From: Mycobacterium sp. ACS1612
GTDB taxonomy: Bacteria; Actinomycetota; Actinomycetes; Mycobacteriales; Mycobacteriaceae
Length of the DNA stretch: 64,000 nt
NCBI RefSeq assembly: GCF_001667505.1
Contig: NZ_LZHZ01000008.1
Span: 17,175 to 81,174 of the forward strand
Reading direction: 5' to 3'
Below, in pieces: positions 8,377 through 16,957 of the stretch. The position numbers and the translations under genes were made by a program. The notes beneath the pieces are model-generated. The model did no database searches. It was given only the letters and a program-made list of their open reading frames with translations, and was not told the DNA's origin. Positions within the stretch are counted from its first letter, which is position 1; every line of letters starts with the position of its first letter.

Positions 8377-9006
8377 ATGATTCACTACGATTACCGCGCC
8401 ACCGGTCTTGTCGTGTTCGACATGCTGGAGGCCTACCGCGAGCCCATCGAGGCCGCCGGATCGATCGGCCCGACGAAGCGGTTGATCGACGCCTGTCGCA
8501 CGGTTGGGGTGCCGATCTTCTACGCCCGTGCCGACCATCGTGCGGACGGCGCCGATTTCGCCCGAACCATCGCCGACACCGACAGCCATTTCCGGCCGTG
8601 GGGACCGGACAACCCGTACCAACCGTTGCCTGCGCACGCCTCGGGGTCACCGGCACTGTCGGTGCTGGCCGAGATCGCACCGCAACCGGGGGACTACGAC
8701 GTGCCCAAGCATCGTTGGTCGGCGTTTCACGGGACGCATCTGGAACTCTCGCTGCGCAGCCGCGACATCGACACGATCCTGCTCGTCGGTGGCTCGGTTC
8801 ACGTCGGCATCGCGTCCACCGCGTACGACGCCCGTGATATGGACTTCCAGATCACCATCATTCCGGAGTGCTGCCACGGCTTCGCCGAGCAGCGGACCTT
8901 CTTCATGGAGAAGGTGTTCCCGAGGATGTGCAATGTGCGCTTGCTCGAGGACGTGATTGCCGGGCTGACGCCCGCGGTGCCGAGTGTGGCTGGACATCGG
9001 TTGTGA
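8377..9006 (+). CDS. Isochorismatase-fold protein with the catalytic Cys replaced by Gly
   Basis: A 209-residue cysteine-hydrolase-fold protein. Asp15 (VVFDMLEAY) and Lys111 (KHRWSAFHGT) match two members of the Asp-Lys-Cys triad. The third position, normally Cys in a pattern like GVATNVCVESTA, reads GGSVHVGIASTA, with Gly144 in place of Cys. TTTGGAG lies before the ATG. Family enzymes hydrolyse isochorismate, nicotinamide, N-carbamoyl compounds or biuret; loss of the nucleophile means this protein may instead be a binding or regulatory subunit, or use another mechanism. It is the last gene before the next operator-controlled promoter. Confidence 0.75.
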   Translation: MIHYDYRATGLVVFDMLEAYREPIEAAGSIGPTKRLIDACRTVGVPIFYARADHRADGADFARTIADTDSHFRPWGPDNPYQPLPAHASGSPALSVLAEIAPQPGDYDVPKHRWSAFHGTHLELSLRSRDIDTILLVGGSVHVGIASTAYDARDMDFQITIIPECCHGFAEQRTFFMEKVFPRMCNVRLLEDVIAGLTPAVPSVAGHRL

Positions 9007-9039
9007 CGCCGCTTACGATGCTAATGGTAAAACCATTCT
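8991..9039 (+). promoter_or_regulatory. Promoter (TGGACA-N17-TACGAT) with perfect GntR-type operator before bicupin B
   Basis: TGGACA at 8991-8996 and TACGAT at 9014-9019 are 17 bases apart. Directly downstream, CTAATGGTAAAACCATTCT at 9021-9039 contains the perfect inverted repeat AATGGT-AAA-ACCATT. This is the cleanest of six related sites in the cluster and is positioned to block transcription start. Confidence 0.7.
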
Positions 9040-9069
9040 ACAGTTGAAGGCTCGTCGAAGGAGAACAGT

Positions 9070-10098
9070 ATGGGGAAGAAGGGCCGCGTATTCGTCCGCG
9101 GACTGACCTCGGAGACCTATGGGCTCGGTGAATTCCGGCGCCAGCAACTGGAGGTCGAGCGGGTCCGCGACGATGCGTTCGTCGTCGACGACGCCAAGGT
9201 CGCCCACTCCGGAGACAGCGAACAATCACGGACCTGGTGGCGAATCGGCCCCGGTGACGAGGATTTCCTCACCCAGACCGTCCAGGTTCACTTCGTGGAG
9301 CTGCCGCCGCAGTCGTCCAACCACGGCCACGGCCACCAGAACGAAGCGGCGTTCTACATCCTCGAAGGCCGCGGCTACGAGATTCACGACGACCAGCGCT
9401 ACGACTGGGCCAAAGACGATCTGGTCTATGTGCACACCGACTCGGTGCACCGGCACTTCAACCCCTATGACGAGAAGGCGTTGGCTCTGGTCGTCAAGGC
9501 AAAGTGCACTTGGATGTTCATGGGTCTGATCCAGCAGGGCCGCAGCGGACCGGTCGAGAACGAGGCCGCGTTCGGGCCGCGCGAGGACTGGTCGCGGATC
9601 TGGACTCCTGGCGTGCTGGACCGCAAGAAGGTGATCAGCCCGGCGGACACCGTCTGGGAGCAGACCCCGTTGGGGCGGGTGCGGACCATCGCCTCGCCGG
9701 AGCGCACCGACGGCAGGATTTTCAGCATCGACGCCTTCGAGCTCGAAATCGAGGCAGGTGGCCATTCCGGCAAGTACTGGAAGATGGCCGACGAGGTGTA
9801 TTACGTACTGTCCGGCGGCGGCTACGCGCTGCAGTGGGAGGTCGAGGCGGAGATCGCCGAGAAGTACTACGCGCGTATCGCTTTGGAGCCGAAGCGGTAC
9901 GAGATCAAGCAGGGCAACACCCTGTATGTGCCGCAGAACCACGTGTGCCAGCTCTTCGCGGCAGACGGCACGCCGCTGCGGCTGTTCAACGCACAGAACC
10001 GGGTGTTCAAGCACCTGGGCTATGACAACACGCACTTCTTCGAGCCTGCCTCCGCTGCTGACAAGCCGGCAGGCGAATTGGCCGACGCCTCAGCCTGA
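9070..10098 (+). CDS. Bicupin protein B (putative cupin dioxygenase)
   Basis: A 342-residue two-barrel cupin protein. The N-terminal barrel has a full ligand set: His85/His87/His89 in NHGHGHQ, Glu92, and His127/His129 in DSVHRHF. The C-terminal barrel retains a Glu in MADEVYYVLSGGG and one late His (NHVCQLF) but has no HxH pair, and it carries an insertion of about 25 residues. The active half is thus the reverse of bicupin A. GAAGGAG precedes the ATG. It is transcribed from its own operator-controlled promoter and is followed by a strong hairpin terminator, so it is probably a single-gene unit. The reaction is unknown. Confidence 0.75.
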   Translation: MGKKGRVFVRGLTSETYGLGEFRRQQLEVERVRDDAFVVDDAKVAHSGDSEQSRTWWRIGPGDEDFLTQTVQVHFVELPPQSSNHGHGHQNEAAFYILEGRGYEIHDDQRYDWAKDDLVYVHTDSVHRHFNPYDEKALALVVKAKCTWMFMGLIQQGRSGPVENEAAFGPREDWSRIWTPGVLDRKKVISPADTVWEQTPLGRVRTIASPERTDGRIFSIDAFELEIEAGGHSGKYWKMADEVYYVLSGGGYALQWEVEAEIAEKYYARIALEPKRYEIKQGNTLYVPQNHVCQLFAADGTPLRLFNAQNRVFKHLGYDNTHFFEPASAADKPAGELADASA

Positions 10099-10105
10099 CC
10101 CAGAC

Positions 10106-10145
10106 TTCGGTCCGGCGGCTTGCCCTCACCGGCCGCCGGACCGAA
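10106..10145 (+). terminator. Terminator hairpin after bicupin B
   Basis: A perfect 14-bp stem (TTCGGTCCGGCGGC at 10106-10119 with GCCGCCGGACCGAA at 10132-10145) and 12-base loop lie eight bases after the stop codon. No U tract follows, as is common in mycobacteria. Confidence 0.7.
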
Positions 10146-10248
10146 CTCCAACGCGCTGGTCGCCCTAAGGCGGCACAGTGCGTTTTCTGCTGTGCAGAAT
10201 CCTCTGGATCTTTCTGTTCGTTCAGCAGACAATATTTCGGTGAAGGGC

Positions 10249-10301
10249 TTCACAGGAGGCTTCGGACATGATAGGAATCACACTAATGGTCATACAATAA
10301 G
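10249..10301 (+). promoter_or_regulatory. Promoter (TTCACA-N17-TAGGAA) with GntR-type operator before SBP 3
   Basis: TTCACA at 10249-10254 and TAGGAA at 10272-10277 are 17 bases apart. The operator CTAATGGTCATACAATAAG is at 10283-10301. It aligns over about 50 bases with the promoter of the first binding protein, so the two transcription units arose by duplication with their control region. Confidence 0.65.
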
Positions 10302-10418
10302 TCCAGAGATTGCCGACGACCCATCAGCCCAAAGCTCAGAGATCGACAGGCCGTCAACGGGGGCCAGAATCCGGCGCAGTCGGCGCCGGCGGACATGAAC
10401 AGTGAGGACTCGAGGCAC

Positions 10419-11525
10419 ATGACATTTCGACACGGTCATCTGGTGGCGGCCGTCGGCCTGACGCTGGCCCTTGTCTCATGCGGCGCGCCGCCGACTGCGC
10501 CGCCAAGCGGGTCGGGGCAGAACAATGGCGCCTCGAAATTCCAGCAGTACGAGGGCCTCAAAGGCCAGCAACGCCGCGACACCTTGCTCAAGGACGCGAA
10601 GACCGAAGGCGAAGTGTCGGTGTACACGTCGATGACGAGCGACGTGGCGAATGCTGTCACGAAGGCGTTCACCGAACAGACCGGCATCAAGGTCAACCTG
10701 TACCGCGCTGACTCGGAAACTGTGCTGCAACGCATCCTGCAAGAGGCCAGGGCCAACCACGCCGGCGCCGACGTCGTCGAAACCGACGCGCTGGAGATGG
10801 CGTCGCTGGGCAAGGAGCAACTGGTGGAGCCCTACACCGGCGAACGTCGCGACCTGGTGGGCGACGAGGGCAAGTTCGACAACTGGACGGCCGACCGATA
10901 CAACCTGTTCGCCCCCAGCTGGAACACCACGAAGGTGCCCGCGGGCGACCAGCCGAAGTCGTGGGAAGACCTGGCCAGCCCGAAGTGGGACGGCGCGCTC
11001 GCAATGGAGCTCAACGACTACGACTGGTATCTGACGCTCTACGAGTACTGGCAGCAACACGGTAAGAGCGATGCCGATATCGACAAGATCTTCGCCGATA
11101 TGGCCAATGGCGCGAAGGTGGTCAAGGGCCACACCGTGATGGGCGAAATGCTCTCGGCCGGACAGTATTCGGTGGCGGCGTCGAACTACAGCTACATCGT
11201 GCAGAAGGCGGTGAACAAGGGCGCGCCGGTGGCTTACCAGCCGTTCGTGCAACCGGTGATTGCCCGTCCGCAGGGTGCCGCCCCGCTGAAATCCGCCCCG
11301 CATCCCGCCGCTGCATTGCTTTTCCAGGACTGGCTGTTCACCGAAGGCCAGCAGGTGTTCGTCGATCAGGGACTGACCCCGTCGATCGAGCCGGCGAACC
11401 TGAAGGACCCTTTGGAGGGAATCGAGGTCATTCCCGTCGACGTCAAACAGCTTCTGGACAAGCAGAAGGAATGGAGCGACCGCTACGAGGCGCTGCTGTC
11501 CCGAAGCGACAAGATCGGCGGCTGA
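10419..11525 (+). CDS. Fe(III)-type ABC transporter solute-binding lipoprotein, paralogue 3
   Basis: A 368-residue lipoprotein with lipobox LVSC and lipidated Cys21 if the ATG at 10419 is used; an in-frame ATG 24 bases earlier would add eight polar residues ahead of the signal peptide and is less likely. GAGG lies just before the chosen start. SETVLQRILQEARAN, VVETDALEM and KGHTVMGEMLSAGQ tie it closely to paralogue 1. It is the only copy directly followed by permease and ATPase genes, so it is the canonical binding subunit of this importer. A conserved Tyr-rich C-lobe segment (NYSYIVQKAVNKGAP) probably lines the ligand cleft. Confidence 0.88.
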   Translation: MTFRHGHLVAAVGLTLALVSCGAPPTAPPSGSGQNNGASKFQQYEGLKGQQRRDTLLKDAKTEGEVSVYTSMTSDVANAVTKAFTEQTGIKVNLYRADSETVLQRILQEARANHAGADVVETDALEMASLGKEQLVEPYTGERRDLVGDEGKFDNWTADRYNLFAPSWNTTKVPAGDQPKSWEDLASPKWDGALAMELNDYDWYLTLYEYWQQHGKSDADIDKIFADMANGAKVVKGHTVMGEMLSAGQYSVAASNYSYIVQKAVNKGAPVAYQPFVQPVIARPQGAAPLKSAPHPAAALLFQDWLFTEGQQVFVDQGLTPSIEPANLKDPLEGIEVIPVDVKQLLDKQKEWSDRYEALLSRSDKIGG

Positions 11526-11566
11526 GCGCCGCACGCCCGGCCAGCCCGACGCATTGAGGTGAATAC

Positions 11567-13318
11567 ATGACGACTGCCACACCGACTCGGCCGGCCGCCC
11601 CGGCGCCCTCGGTCGGTCCAGTACCGACCCAGCCCGGCCGTTGGCGGCGCTTCCTGCCCAACACGAAATTCCTGACTCTCGGCGTGGTGACCCTTGTCAT
11701 CGCCTATCTGGCGCTCGTGCCGCTGTACTACCTGTTCTGGGGAACGTTCTTCGACGCAACGGGGTTCACGTTCTCGGGGTTCGAACGGGCATACGGCAAC
11801 CACCAGATCTTCGACCTGGTCGGCAACTCGTTGTTGTTCGCGGTGGGCGCTGCGGCGGTGTCGCTGGTGCTCGGCACCGGGTTGGCGTATCTGAACGTTC
11901 GCACCGACGTCCCGTTCAAGGCGCTGTTCTTCGCCGCATCCATAATCCCCCTGGTGATACCGGGCATCCTCTACACGATCGCGTGGATCCTGTTGGGCAG
12001 CCCGGATATTGGATTGATCAACCACTACCTGGAGCCGGTTTTCGGGCACGCGGTGATCGACGTGTTCAGCATCTGGGGCATGATCTGGGTCGAGGGCCTG
12101 CAACTGTCGCCGATCGTCTTCCTGCTCATGGTCGCCTCGTTCCGCTCGATGGACCCGTCGTTGGAAGAGTCGGCGTTGATGTCGGGCGCAGGCCGGTGGA
12201 CCGTCTTCCGTAAGGTCACCGTGCCGTTGGCCCGGCCTGCGATCGTGGCCGCGGTCCTGATCATGGTGGTGCGCAGCTTGGAGAGCTTCGAGGTGCCCGC
12301 ACTGCTGGGTCTGCAGAACGGCACATACGTGTTCACCAGCCGGATCTACTTCGTGCTGCGGGACTATCCGCCGGACCTGTCCGCCGCGGGCGCATTGGCG
12401 ATCGGCTTGCTGATCATCGCCGTACTCGGTGTCGCGATCTCGAACTTCGCCGGGCGCGCCAGCAAGAACTACCAGACGGTGACCGGCAAGGGATTTCGGC
12501 CCCGGCCAATGGAACTCGGCAAGTGGCGGCCCGTGGCAGGCGTGCTGATCATCGGCTATTTCCTGCTGACCGTCATCGCACCGCTGCTGGTGCTGTTGTA
12601 CACCTCGCTGCTGAAGTTCTACGCGCCGCCGTCGAAGGACACGTTCAAGTCCATGACGCTGGAGAACTACCGGGCGCTGGCACACACCGCGGACGCCATC
12701 ACGGCGCTGAAGAACTCGCTGATCCTCGGGCTGTCGTCGGCGACGCTGGTGATGGCGGTGATGGCGGTGGCCGCCTGGATCGTGGTGCGCTCCAAGATCC
12801 GCGGTCGAAAGATCTTGGACGGATTGGCTTTCATGCCGCTGGTGGTGCCCGGCCTGGTGATGGGTCTGGCGCTGAGCTTCGTCTACCTTCGCAGCCCCAT
12901 TCCGATCTACGGAACGCTGTTCATCCTGCTGATCTCCTACTGCACCCGGTACCTGCCGTACGGCATGCGGTACTCGGTCACCTCGATGCAGCAGATCTCC
13001 AACGAACTGGAGGAGTCGGCGATGGTGAACGGCGCCAGTTGGTGGCAGACGTTCCGCCGGGTGCTGCTTCCGTTGCTGATGCCGGGCTTGGTCGCGGGCT
13101 GGATCTACATCCTCGTCGTATCGTTCCGCGAGCTGTCCAGTTCAATCCTGTTGTACAGCCCAGGAAACGAAGTGCTGTCCATCCTGATCTTCGAGCAGTT
13201 CGAGAACGGCCAATTCACCGTCTTGTCCGCGCTCGGAGTCGTCATGGTGCTGACGCTGGTGGTGTTGGTCACCGTCGCTTACAAGCTCGGGGCCAAGGTC
13301 GGCCTCAAGCAGGATTGA
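11567..13318 (+). CDS. ABC transporter permease, FbpB-like double-domain type
   Basis: A 583-residue inner-membrane protein with two fused permease domains and about 12 membrane spans. Each half has an EAA loop for the ATPase: EESALMSGAGRWTVFRKVTVP near 204 and EESAMVNGASWWQTFRRVLLP near 483. This double architecture is typical of ferric iron and some organophosphonate importers. GAGGTGA precedes the ATG. The three genes SBP 3, permease and ATPase are spaced 41 and 24 bases apart and form one operon. As the only permease in the cluster it probably serves all three binding proteins. Confidence 0.9.
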   Translation: MTTATPTRPAAPAPSVGPVPTQPGRWRRFLPNTKFLTLGVVTLVIAYLALVPLYYLFWGTFFDATGFTFSGFERAYGNHQIFDLVGNSLLFAVGAAAVSLVLGTGLAYLNVRTDVPFKALFFAASIIPLVIPGILYTIAWILLGSPDIGLINHYLEPVFGHAVIDVFSIWGMIWVEGLQLSPIVFLLMVASFRSMDPSLEESALMSGAGRWTVFRKVTVPLARPAIVAAVLIMVVRSLESFEVPALLGLQNGTYVFTSRIYFVLRDYPPDLSAAGALAIGLLIIAVLGVAISNFAGRASKNYQTVTGKGFRPRPMELGKWRPVAGVLIIGYFLLTVIAPLLVLLYTSLLKFYAPPSKDTFKSMTLENYRALAHTADAITALKNSLILGLSSATLVMAVMAVAAWIVVRSKIRGRKILDGLAFMPLVVPGLVMGLALSFVYLRSPIPIYGTLFILLISYCTRYLPYGMRYSVTSMQQISNELEESAMVNGASWWQTFRRVLLPLLMPGLVAGWIYILVVSFRELSSSILLYSPGNEVLSILIFEQFENGQFTVLSALGVVMVLTLVVLVTVAYKLGAKVGLKQD

Positions 13319-13342
13319 TCTGGTTGGAAAGGAACTACCGAC

Positions 13343-14503
13343 GTGCTCGAAGTCCAGAACTTGGTCAAGACGTTCGACGGTGAACGACAGAAACGCCGGA
13401 ACCGCGGGTCGGCCCCCGCAAACAACGGTGAGCCGGCAAGGGTTTTCGCCGTCAACGACGTCAGCTTCAAGGTCGAACCCGGTGAGTTGTTCACCTTGCT
13501 CGGGCCGTCGGGTTGCGGCAAATCGACGACGCTGCGGTCTATCGCGGGTCTCGAGCAACCGGACGCCGGCGTCGTCTCGGTGGGCGGCAACGTGTTGTTC
13601 GCGGCGGGCGCCCAAACACAGAAGCGGGTGAATGTCCCTGCTAACAAGCGCGGACTCGGAATGGTCTTCCAGTCGTACGCGATCTGGCCGCACATGAGCG
13701 TCTTCGAGAACGTCGCCTTCCCGCTGCGGGTGCGGCCGCGGCGGCATCGTCCCGGTAAGCGCGAGATCACCGAACGCGTGGAACGGGTGCTCGAGACCAT
13801 GGAACTGCTGCAGTACGCCGACCGGCATGCCACCAAGTTGTCCGGTGGACAGCAGCAGCGGCTCGCGCTGGCGCGTGCGATCGTGATCGAGCCGTCGCTG
13901 CTGCTGCTCGACGAGCCGCTGTCCAACCTGGACGCCAAACTCCGTGAGTCGCTTCGCTTCGAGCTCAAGCGACTGCAGCGGGAACTCGGCATCACGTCGA
14001 TCTACGTGACGCACGACCAGATCGAGGCCCTTTCACTGTCGTCGAGCATCGCCGTGATGAAGGCGGGCGAGGTGGTTCAGCTGGGCAAGCCGCGCGCCAT
14101 CTACGAGAACCCGCAGAGCAAGTTCGTCGCGGAGTTCATCGGGACGTCGAACTTCATCGACGGCACCGTCGCGTCGCGAAGCGGTGACCGGCACGTCGTC
14201 GAGACGCGCGACGGCCGCCTGACACTCGAGTCGGGTGCGCACGTCGAACCGGGAACCGGGGTGGTGGTGTCCATCCGGCCGGAGGCGGTCATGCTGACCA
14301 CCGACCATCCGACAGGCGCGGAGAACGTGTGGGAAGGCAATGTCACCACCCGCGCGTTCCTCGGCGACGCGGTCGACCACGTGGTGGCCGTCGGCAAGCA
14401 CGAGATCCGTGCGCGCTGCCTGCCGCACATCTCGCATGCGCCGGGAACCACGGTGTACCTGGACATGCAGCCAGGCAAGCTGTCGCTCGTCCCCGTCGAC
14501 TGA
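13343..14503 (+). CDS. ABC transporter ATP-binding protein, FbpC/PotA-like
   Basis: A 386-residue ATPase with Walker A GPSGCGKST at 54-62, signature LSGGQQQR near 166, Walker B LLLLDEPLSNLD near 184 and the switch His in VTHDQ. A C-terminal TOBE-like domain follows from about 290. A basic insertion of some 20 residues (ERQKRRNRGSAPANNGEPAR) splits the first strands, which is unusual for the family. The start is GTG after GGAAAGGAAC. It energises the permease encoded immediately upstream. Confidence 0.9.
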   Translation: MLEVQNLVKTFDGERQKRRNRGSAPANNGEPARVFAVNDVSFKVEPGELFTLLGPSGCGKSTTLRSIAGLEQPDAGVVSVGGNVLFAAGAQTQKRVNVPANKRGLGMVFQSYAIWPHMSVFENVAFPLRVRPRRHRPGKREITERVERVLETMELLQYADRHATKLSGGQQQRLALARAIVIEPSLLLLDEPLSNLDAKLRESLRFELKRLQRELGITSIYVTHDQIEALSLSSSIAVMKAGEVVQLGKPRAIYENPQSKFVAEFIGTSNFIDGTVASRSGDRHVVETRDGRLTLESGAHVEPGTGVVVSIRPEAVMLTTDHPTGAENVWEGNVTTRAFLGDAVDHVVAVGKHEIRARCLPHISHAPGTTVYLDMQPGKLSLVPVD

Positions 14504-14511
14504 CCGCGAGT

Positions 14512-15753
14512 ATGCGTGTTGCGGAAGTACTGAAAAACCGCGATTTCAACCTCTACTGGGCGGGCGTGGTCTTCTCCCAGATCGGCACCAGGGGGACCGT
14601 CGCGGCGAATCTCTACCACGTCTACCAACTGACCGGCTCGGTCGCTCAGACCGGGTTGGTCGGTGCCGCACAGGCCGTCGCGCTGCTGGTGTTGAGCCCG
14701 CTCGGCGGCGTGTTCGCCGACCGGTGGGACCGCCGCAGGCTGCTGCAGTGGTCGCAGGCGGTGGCGATGGTGGTGGCCGGCGGCCTCGCCGCGCTGACGC
14801 TCACCGGCCGTATCGTGGCTTGGCAGGTGTTGGTGTCCGTCGTGTTGACCACCGCCGCAGCGACTTTCGACCAGCCGGCCAGGCAGGCGCTGATCCCGGC
14901 GCTGGTGCCGCGCACACAGTTGCCCCAGGCGTTCGCGTTGCTCAACCCGTCGCGCGAGATCGCGGTGCTGCTGGGTCCCGCCCTGGCGGGCATCTTCATC
15001 GGCATGGCCGGCCCGGGCCTGATGTATGCGGTCGATGCGGGTACCTACGCGGTGCTGGTCGTCATCTTGCAGGTGCTGCGCGTCGCGAAACTCGAAGGAG
15101 CCGGATCGCACACGTCGGTGTGGTGGCAGCTCATCGAGGGTGCGCGATTCGTCAAGGGCCGCAAGATCATCTGGATGCTGATGTCGCTGGACCTCTCGGC
15201 GACGCTGTTCGGCGCATACCGTGTCGTACTGCCCGCGTTGTGCGCCACTGTCTTTCACGTGGGTCCGCAGGGCTACGGTGTGCTGTCCGCCGCCCCGTCC
15301 GCGGGCGCACTGCTCGCCACGTACACGGTGTTCCGAGTGGTCGATAGGACGCGGCGGCTGGGCAGGGTGCTGCTGGTGTCGACGGTGCTGTACGGACTCT
15401 CCAACGTCGCGCTGGCACAGGCGCATCTGTTCGTGATCGCCGTCGCGGCGGGGCTGCTGATCGGAGCATTCGACGCGATGGCCACCACGATCCGCCATGC
15501 CGCCGTGCAACTCGAGACGCCAGACGAATTGCGCGGAAGGGTATCGGCGATCTATCAGATGTCCTCGCGCGGCGGTCCGGCCCTCGGCGACACACTGGTC
15601 GGCGCGGTGGCGGGCGCACTCGGTCCCGTGACGGCGCTGACCGTCGGCGGCGTGCTCGCGGCGGTCTATGCCGGCGTCTTCGTCGCCAGGCCTAACCCGG
15701 TGCGCGCGTACCAAGGCGTCAACCAAGATGAGGACGCGACTGTGTCGACCTGA
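14512..15753 (+). CDS. MFS transporter, EntS-like (DHA3/MFS_3 family)
   Basis: A 413-residue protein with about 12 hydrophobic spans and the MFS loop 2-3 motif GGVFADRWDRRRLL. The FDQPARQALIPALVPRTQLPQA segment is typical of the EntS-like branch, whose members export siderophores, drugs or metabolites. The ATG lies eight bases after the ATPase stop, so it is in the importer operon. An exporter beside an importer suggests removal of a toxic intermediate or exchange, which is inference. Confidence 0.82.
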   Translation: MRVAEVLKNRDFNLYWAGVVFSQIGTRGTVAANLYHVYQLTGSVAQTGLVGAAQAVALLVLSPLGGVFADRWDRRRLLQWSQAVAMVVAGGLAALTLTGRIVAWQVLVSVVLTTAAATFDQPARQALIPALVPRTQLPQAFALLNPSREIAVLLGPALAGIFIGMAGPGLMYAVDAGTYAVLVVILQVLRVAKLEGAGSHTSVWWQLIEGARFVKGRKIIWMLMSLDLSATLFGAYRVVLPALCATVFHVGPQGYGVLSAAPSAGALLATYTVFRVVDRTRRLGRVLLVSTVLYGLSNVALAQAHLFVIAVAAGLLIGAFDAMATTIRHAAVQLETPDELRGRVSAIYQMSSRGGPALGDTLVGAVAGALGPVTALTVGGVLAAVYAGVFVARPNPVRAYQGVNQDEDATVST

Positions 15754-15755
15754 CC

Positions 15756-15786
15756 TTGACACTCATTCAATTGGTAATACCATTAG
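15756..15786 (+). promoter_or_regulatory. TTGACA promoter with overlapping GntR-type operator before bicupin C
   Basis: TTGACA at 15756-15761 is followed by the operator CAATTGGTAATACCATTAG at 15768-15786, with TACCAT at 15778-15783 as the likely -10 element inside it. The operator overlapping the -10 region implies direct repression. Confidence 0.6.
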
Positions 15787-15811
15787 GTCAAACTGCTGAT
15801 GGAGGATGCAC

Positions 15812-16957
15812 GTGGCCAAAGACGCAATCGTTTCCGACGCTCTGGCGAAAAAGTTCGCCACCGAAAAGGATTCGCCCTACGTACGGTGGGTCCGCGACGA
15901 GGGCCTCGACATCATCAGCGCCCACTACGTCCCCGACCTCAACACCGTTGAGCTGAAGCCGTGGGCACGCCGCGGCGGACGCGGAGTCTTCATCAACCAC
16001 GAGGCCTCGCGCACCTCCAACGACTGCTACGTGTGCGAGATCCCGGCAGGTGGGGAACTTGCACCGCAGCGGCAGCTGTTCGAAGAGATGATCCTGGTGC
16101 TGTCCGGTCATGGGTCCACGTCGGTGTGGAACGACGCCGGAGCGAAGGTGACCTTCGAGTGGGGGCCAGGCGCGATGTTCGCGATTCCGCTCAACACGTG
16201 GCACCAGCACTTCAACGGGTCCGGCACCACCGCTGCGCGGTTCGTCTCCTCGACGAACCTGCCTCCGGTGATCAACCTCTACGACGAAGCCGATTTCGTG
16301 TTCAACACCGCGCACGACTTCGTCGGGCGATTCGCCGGTGAGCCGGACTATTTCGCGCCGAAGGACGAGCAGGACGGCCTGCTGCTGAAGACCAACTTTG
16401 TAGCCAATACCATTGATCTGCCGTTGATTTCGGCCAAGGAACGCGGCGCCGGCGGCGGACACATCCGCTTCTCGATGGCCAAGGGGTCGATGAACAGCCA
16501 CATCTCGCAGTTCGGCACCGCCACCTACAAGAAGGGCCACCGGCACGGACCCGGTGCCCACGTGATCATCCTGAGCGGCCACGGTTTCTCGCTGATGTGG
16601 CCCGAGGGCGAAGAACCCCGTCGCTACGACTGGCAGCCCGGCACGCTGATCGTGCCGCCGAACATGTGGTTCCACCAGCACTTCAACACGGGCGCAACGC
16701 CTGCGCGCTACCTCGCCTTCAAGCACGAGGTGGTGTCGGTGCGCAACGCGCAAGGGGTCCCGAAGGCGTGGATCAGCCAGCGCATCGGTGGCGATCAGAT
16801 CGATTACGCCGACGAGTCGCCGATCGTCCGCGACACATTCGCCAAGGCGCTCGCGGAGAACGGCCTGGTGCCGCAGATGGATGATGCCTACGCCGCCGAA
16901 CTGGCGGATCTGCCGCCGAAGCCGGGCGAGCAGGTGCCGGTGGCGTCGCCGGCATGA
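15812..16957 (+). CDS. Bicupin protein C
   Basis: A 381-residue two-barrel cupin protein. The N-terminal barrel lacks an HxH pair (it reads APQRQLFEE) and keeps only WHQHF near 130. The C-terminal barrel has GHRHGPGAH (His243, His245, His250, with His where Glu is usual) and WFHQHF (His288/His290). GTG at 15812 is preferred over the ATG six bases earlier because GGAGG then has a correct six-base spacing. It is more similar in layout to bicupin A than to B. It is followed with a four-base overlap by the EutA-like gene. Confidence 0.75.
   Translation: MAKDAIVSDALAKKFATEKDSPYVRWVRDEGLDIISAHYVPDLNTVELKPWARRGGRGVFINHEASRTSNDCYVCEIPAGGELAPQRQLFEEMILVLSGHGSTSVWNDAGAKVTFEWGPGAMFAIPLNTWHQHFNGSGTTAARFVSSTNLPPVINLYDEADFVFNTAHDFVGRFAGEPDYFAPKDEQDGLLLKTNFVANTIDLPLISAKERGAGGGHIRFSMAKGSMNSHISQFGTATYKKGHRHGPGAHVIILSGHGFSLMWPEGEEPRRYDWQPGTLIVPPNMWFHQHFNTGATPARYLAFKHEVVSVRNAQGVPKAWISQRIGGDQIDYADESPIVRDTFAKALAENGLVPQMDDAYAAELADLPPKPGEQVPVASPA

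Larger units (their letters stand above)
10099..10418 (+). other. 320-bp intergenic region between bicupin B and SBP 3
   Basis: The region holds the bicupin B terminator, a stretch of about 100 bases with no coding signal, the promoter and operator for the third binding protein, and then about 115 bases of likely 5' untranslated sequence. I see no gene in it. Confidence 0.6.

Noticed and set aside
16396..16420. A further GntR half-site (AATACCATTG) inside bicupin C
   Set aside because: Only one half matches and it is within a coding region, so it is probably chance.
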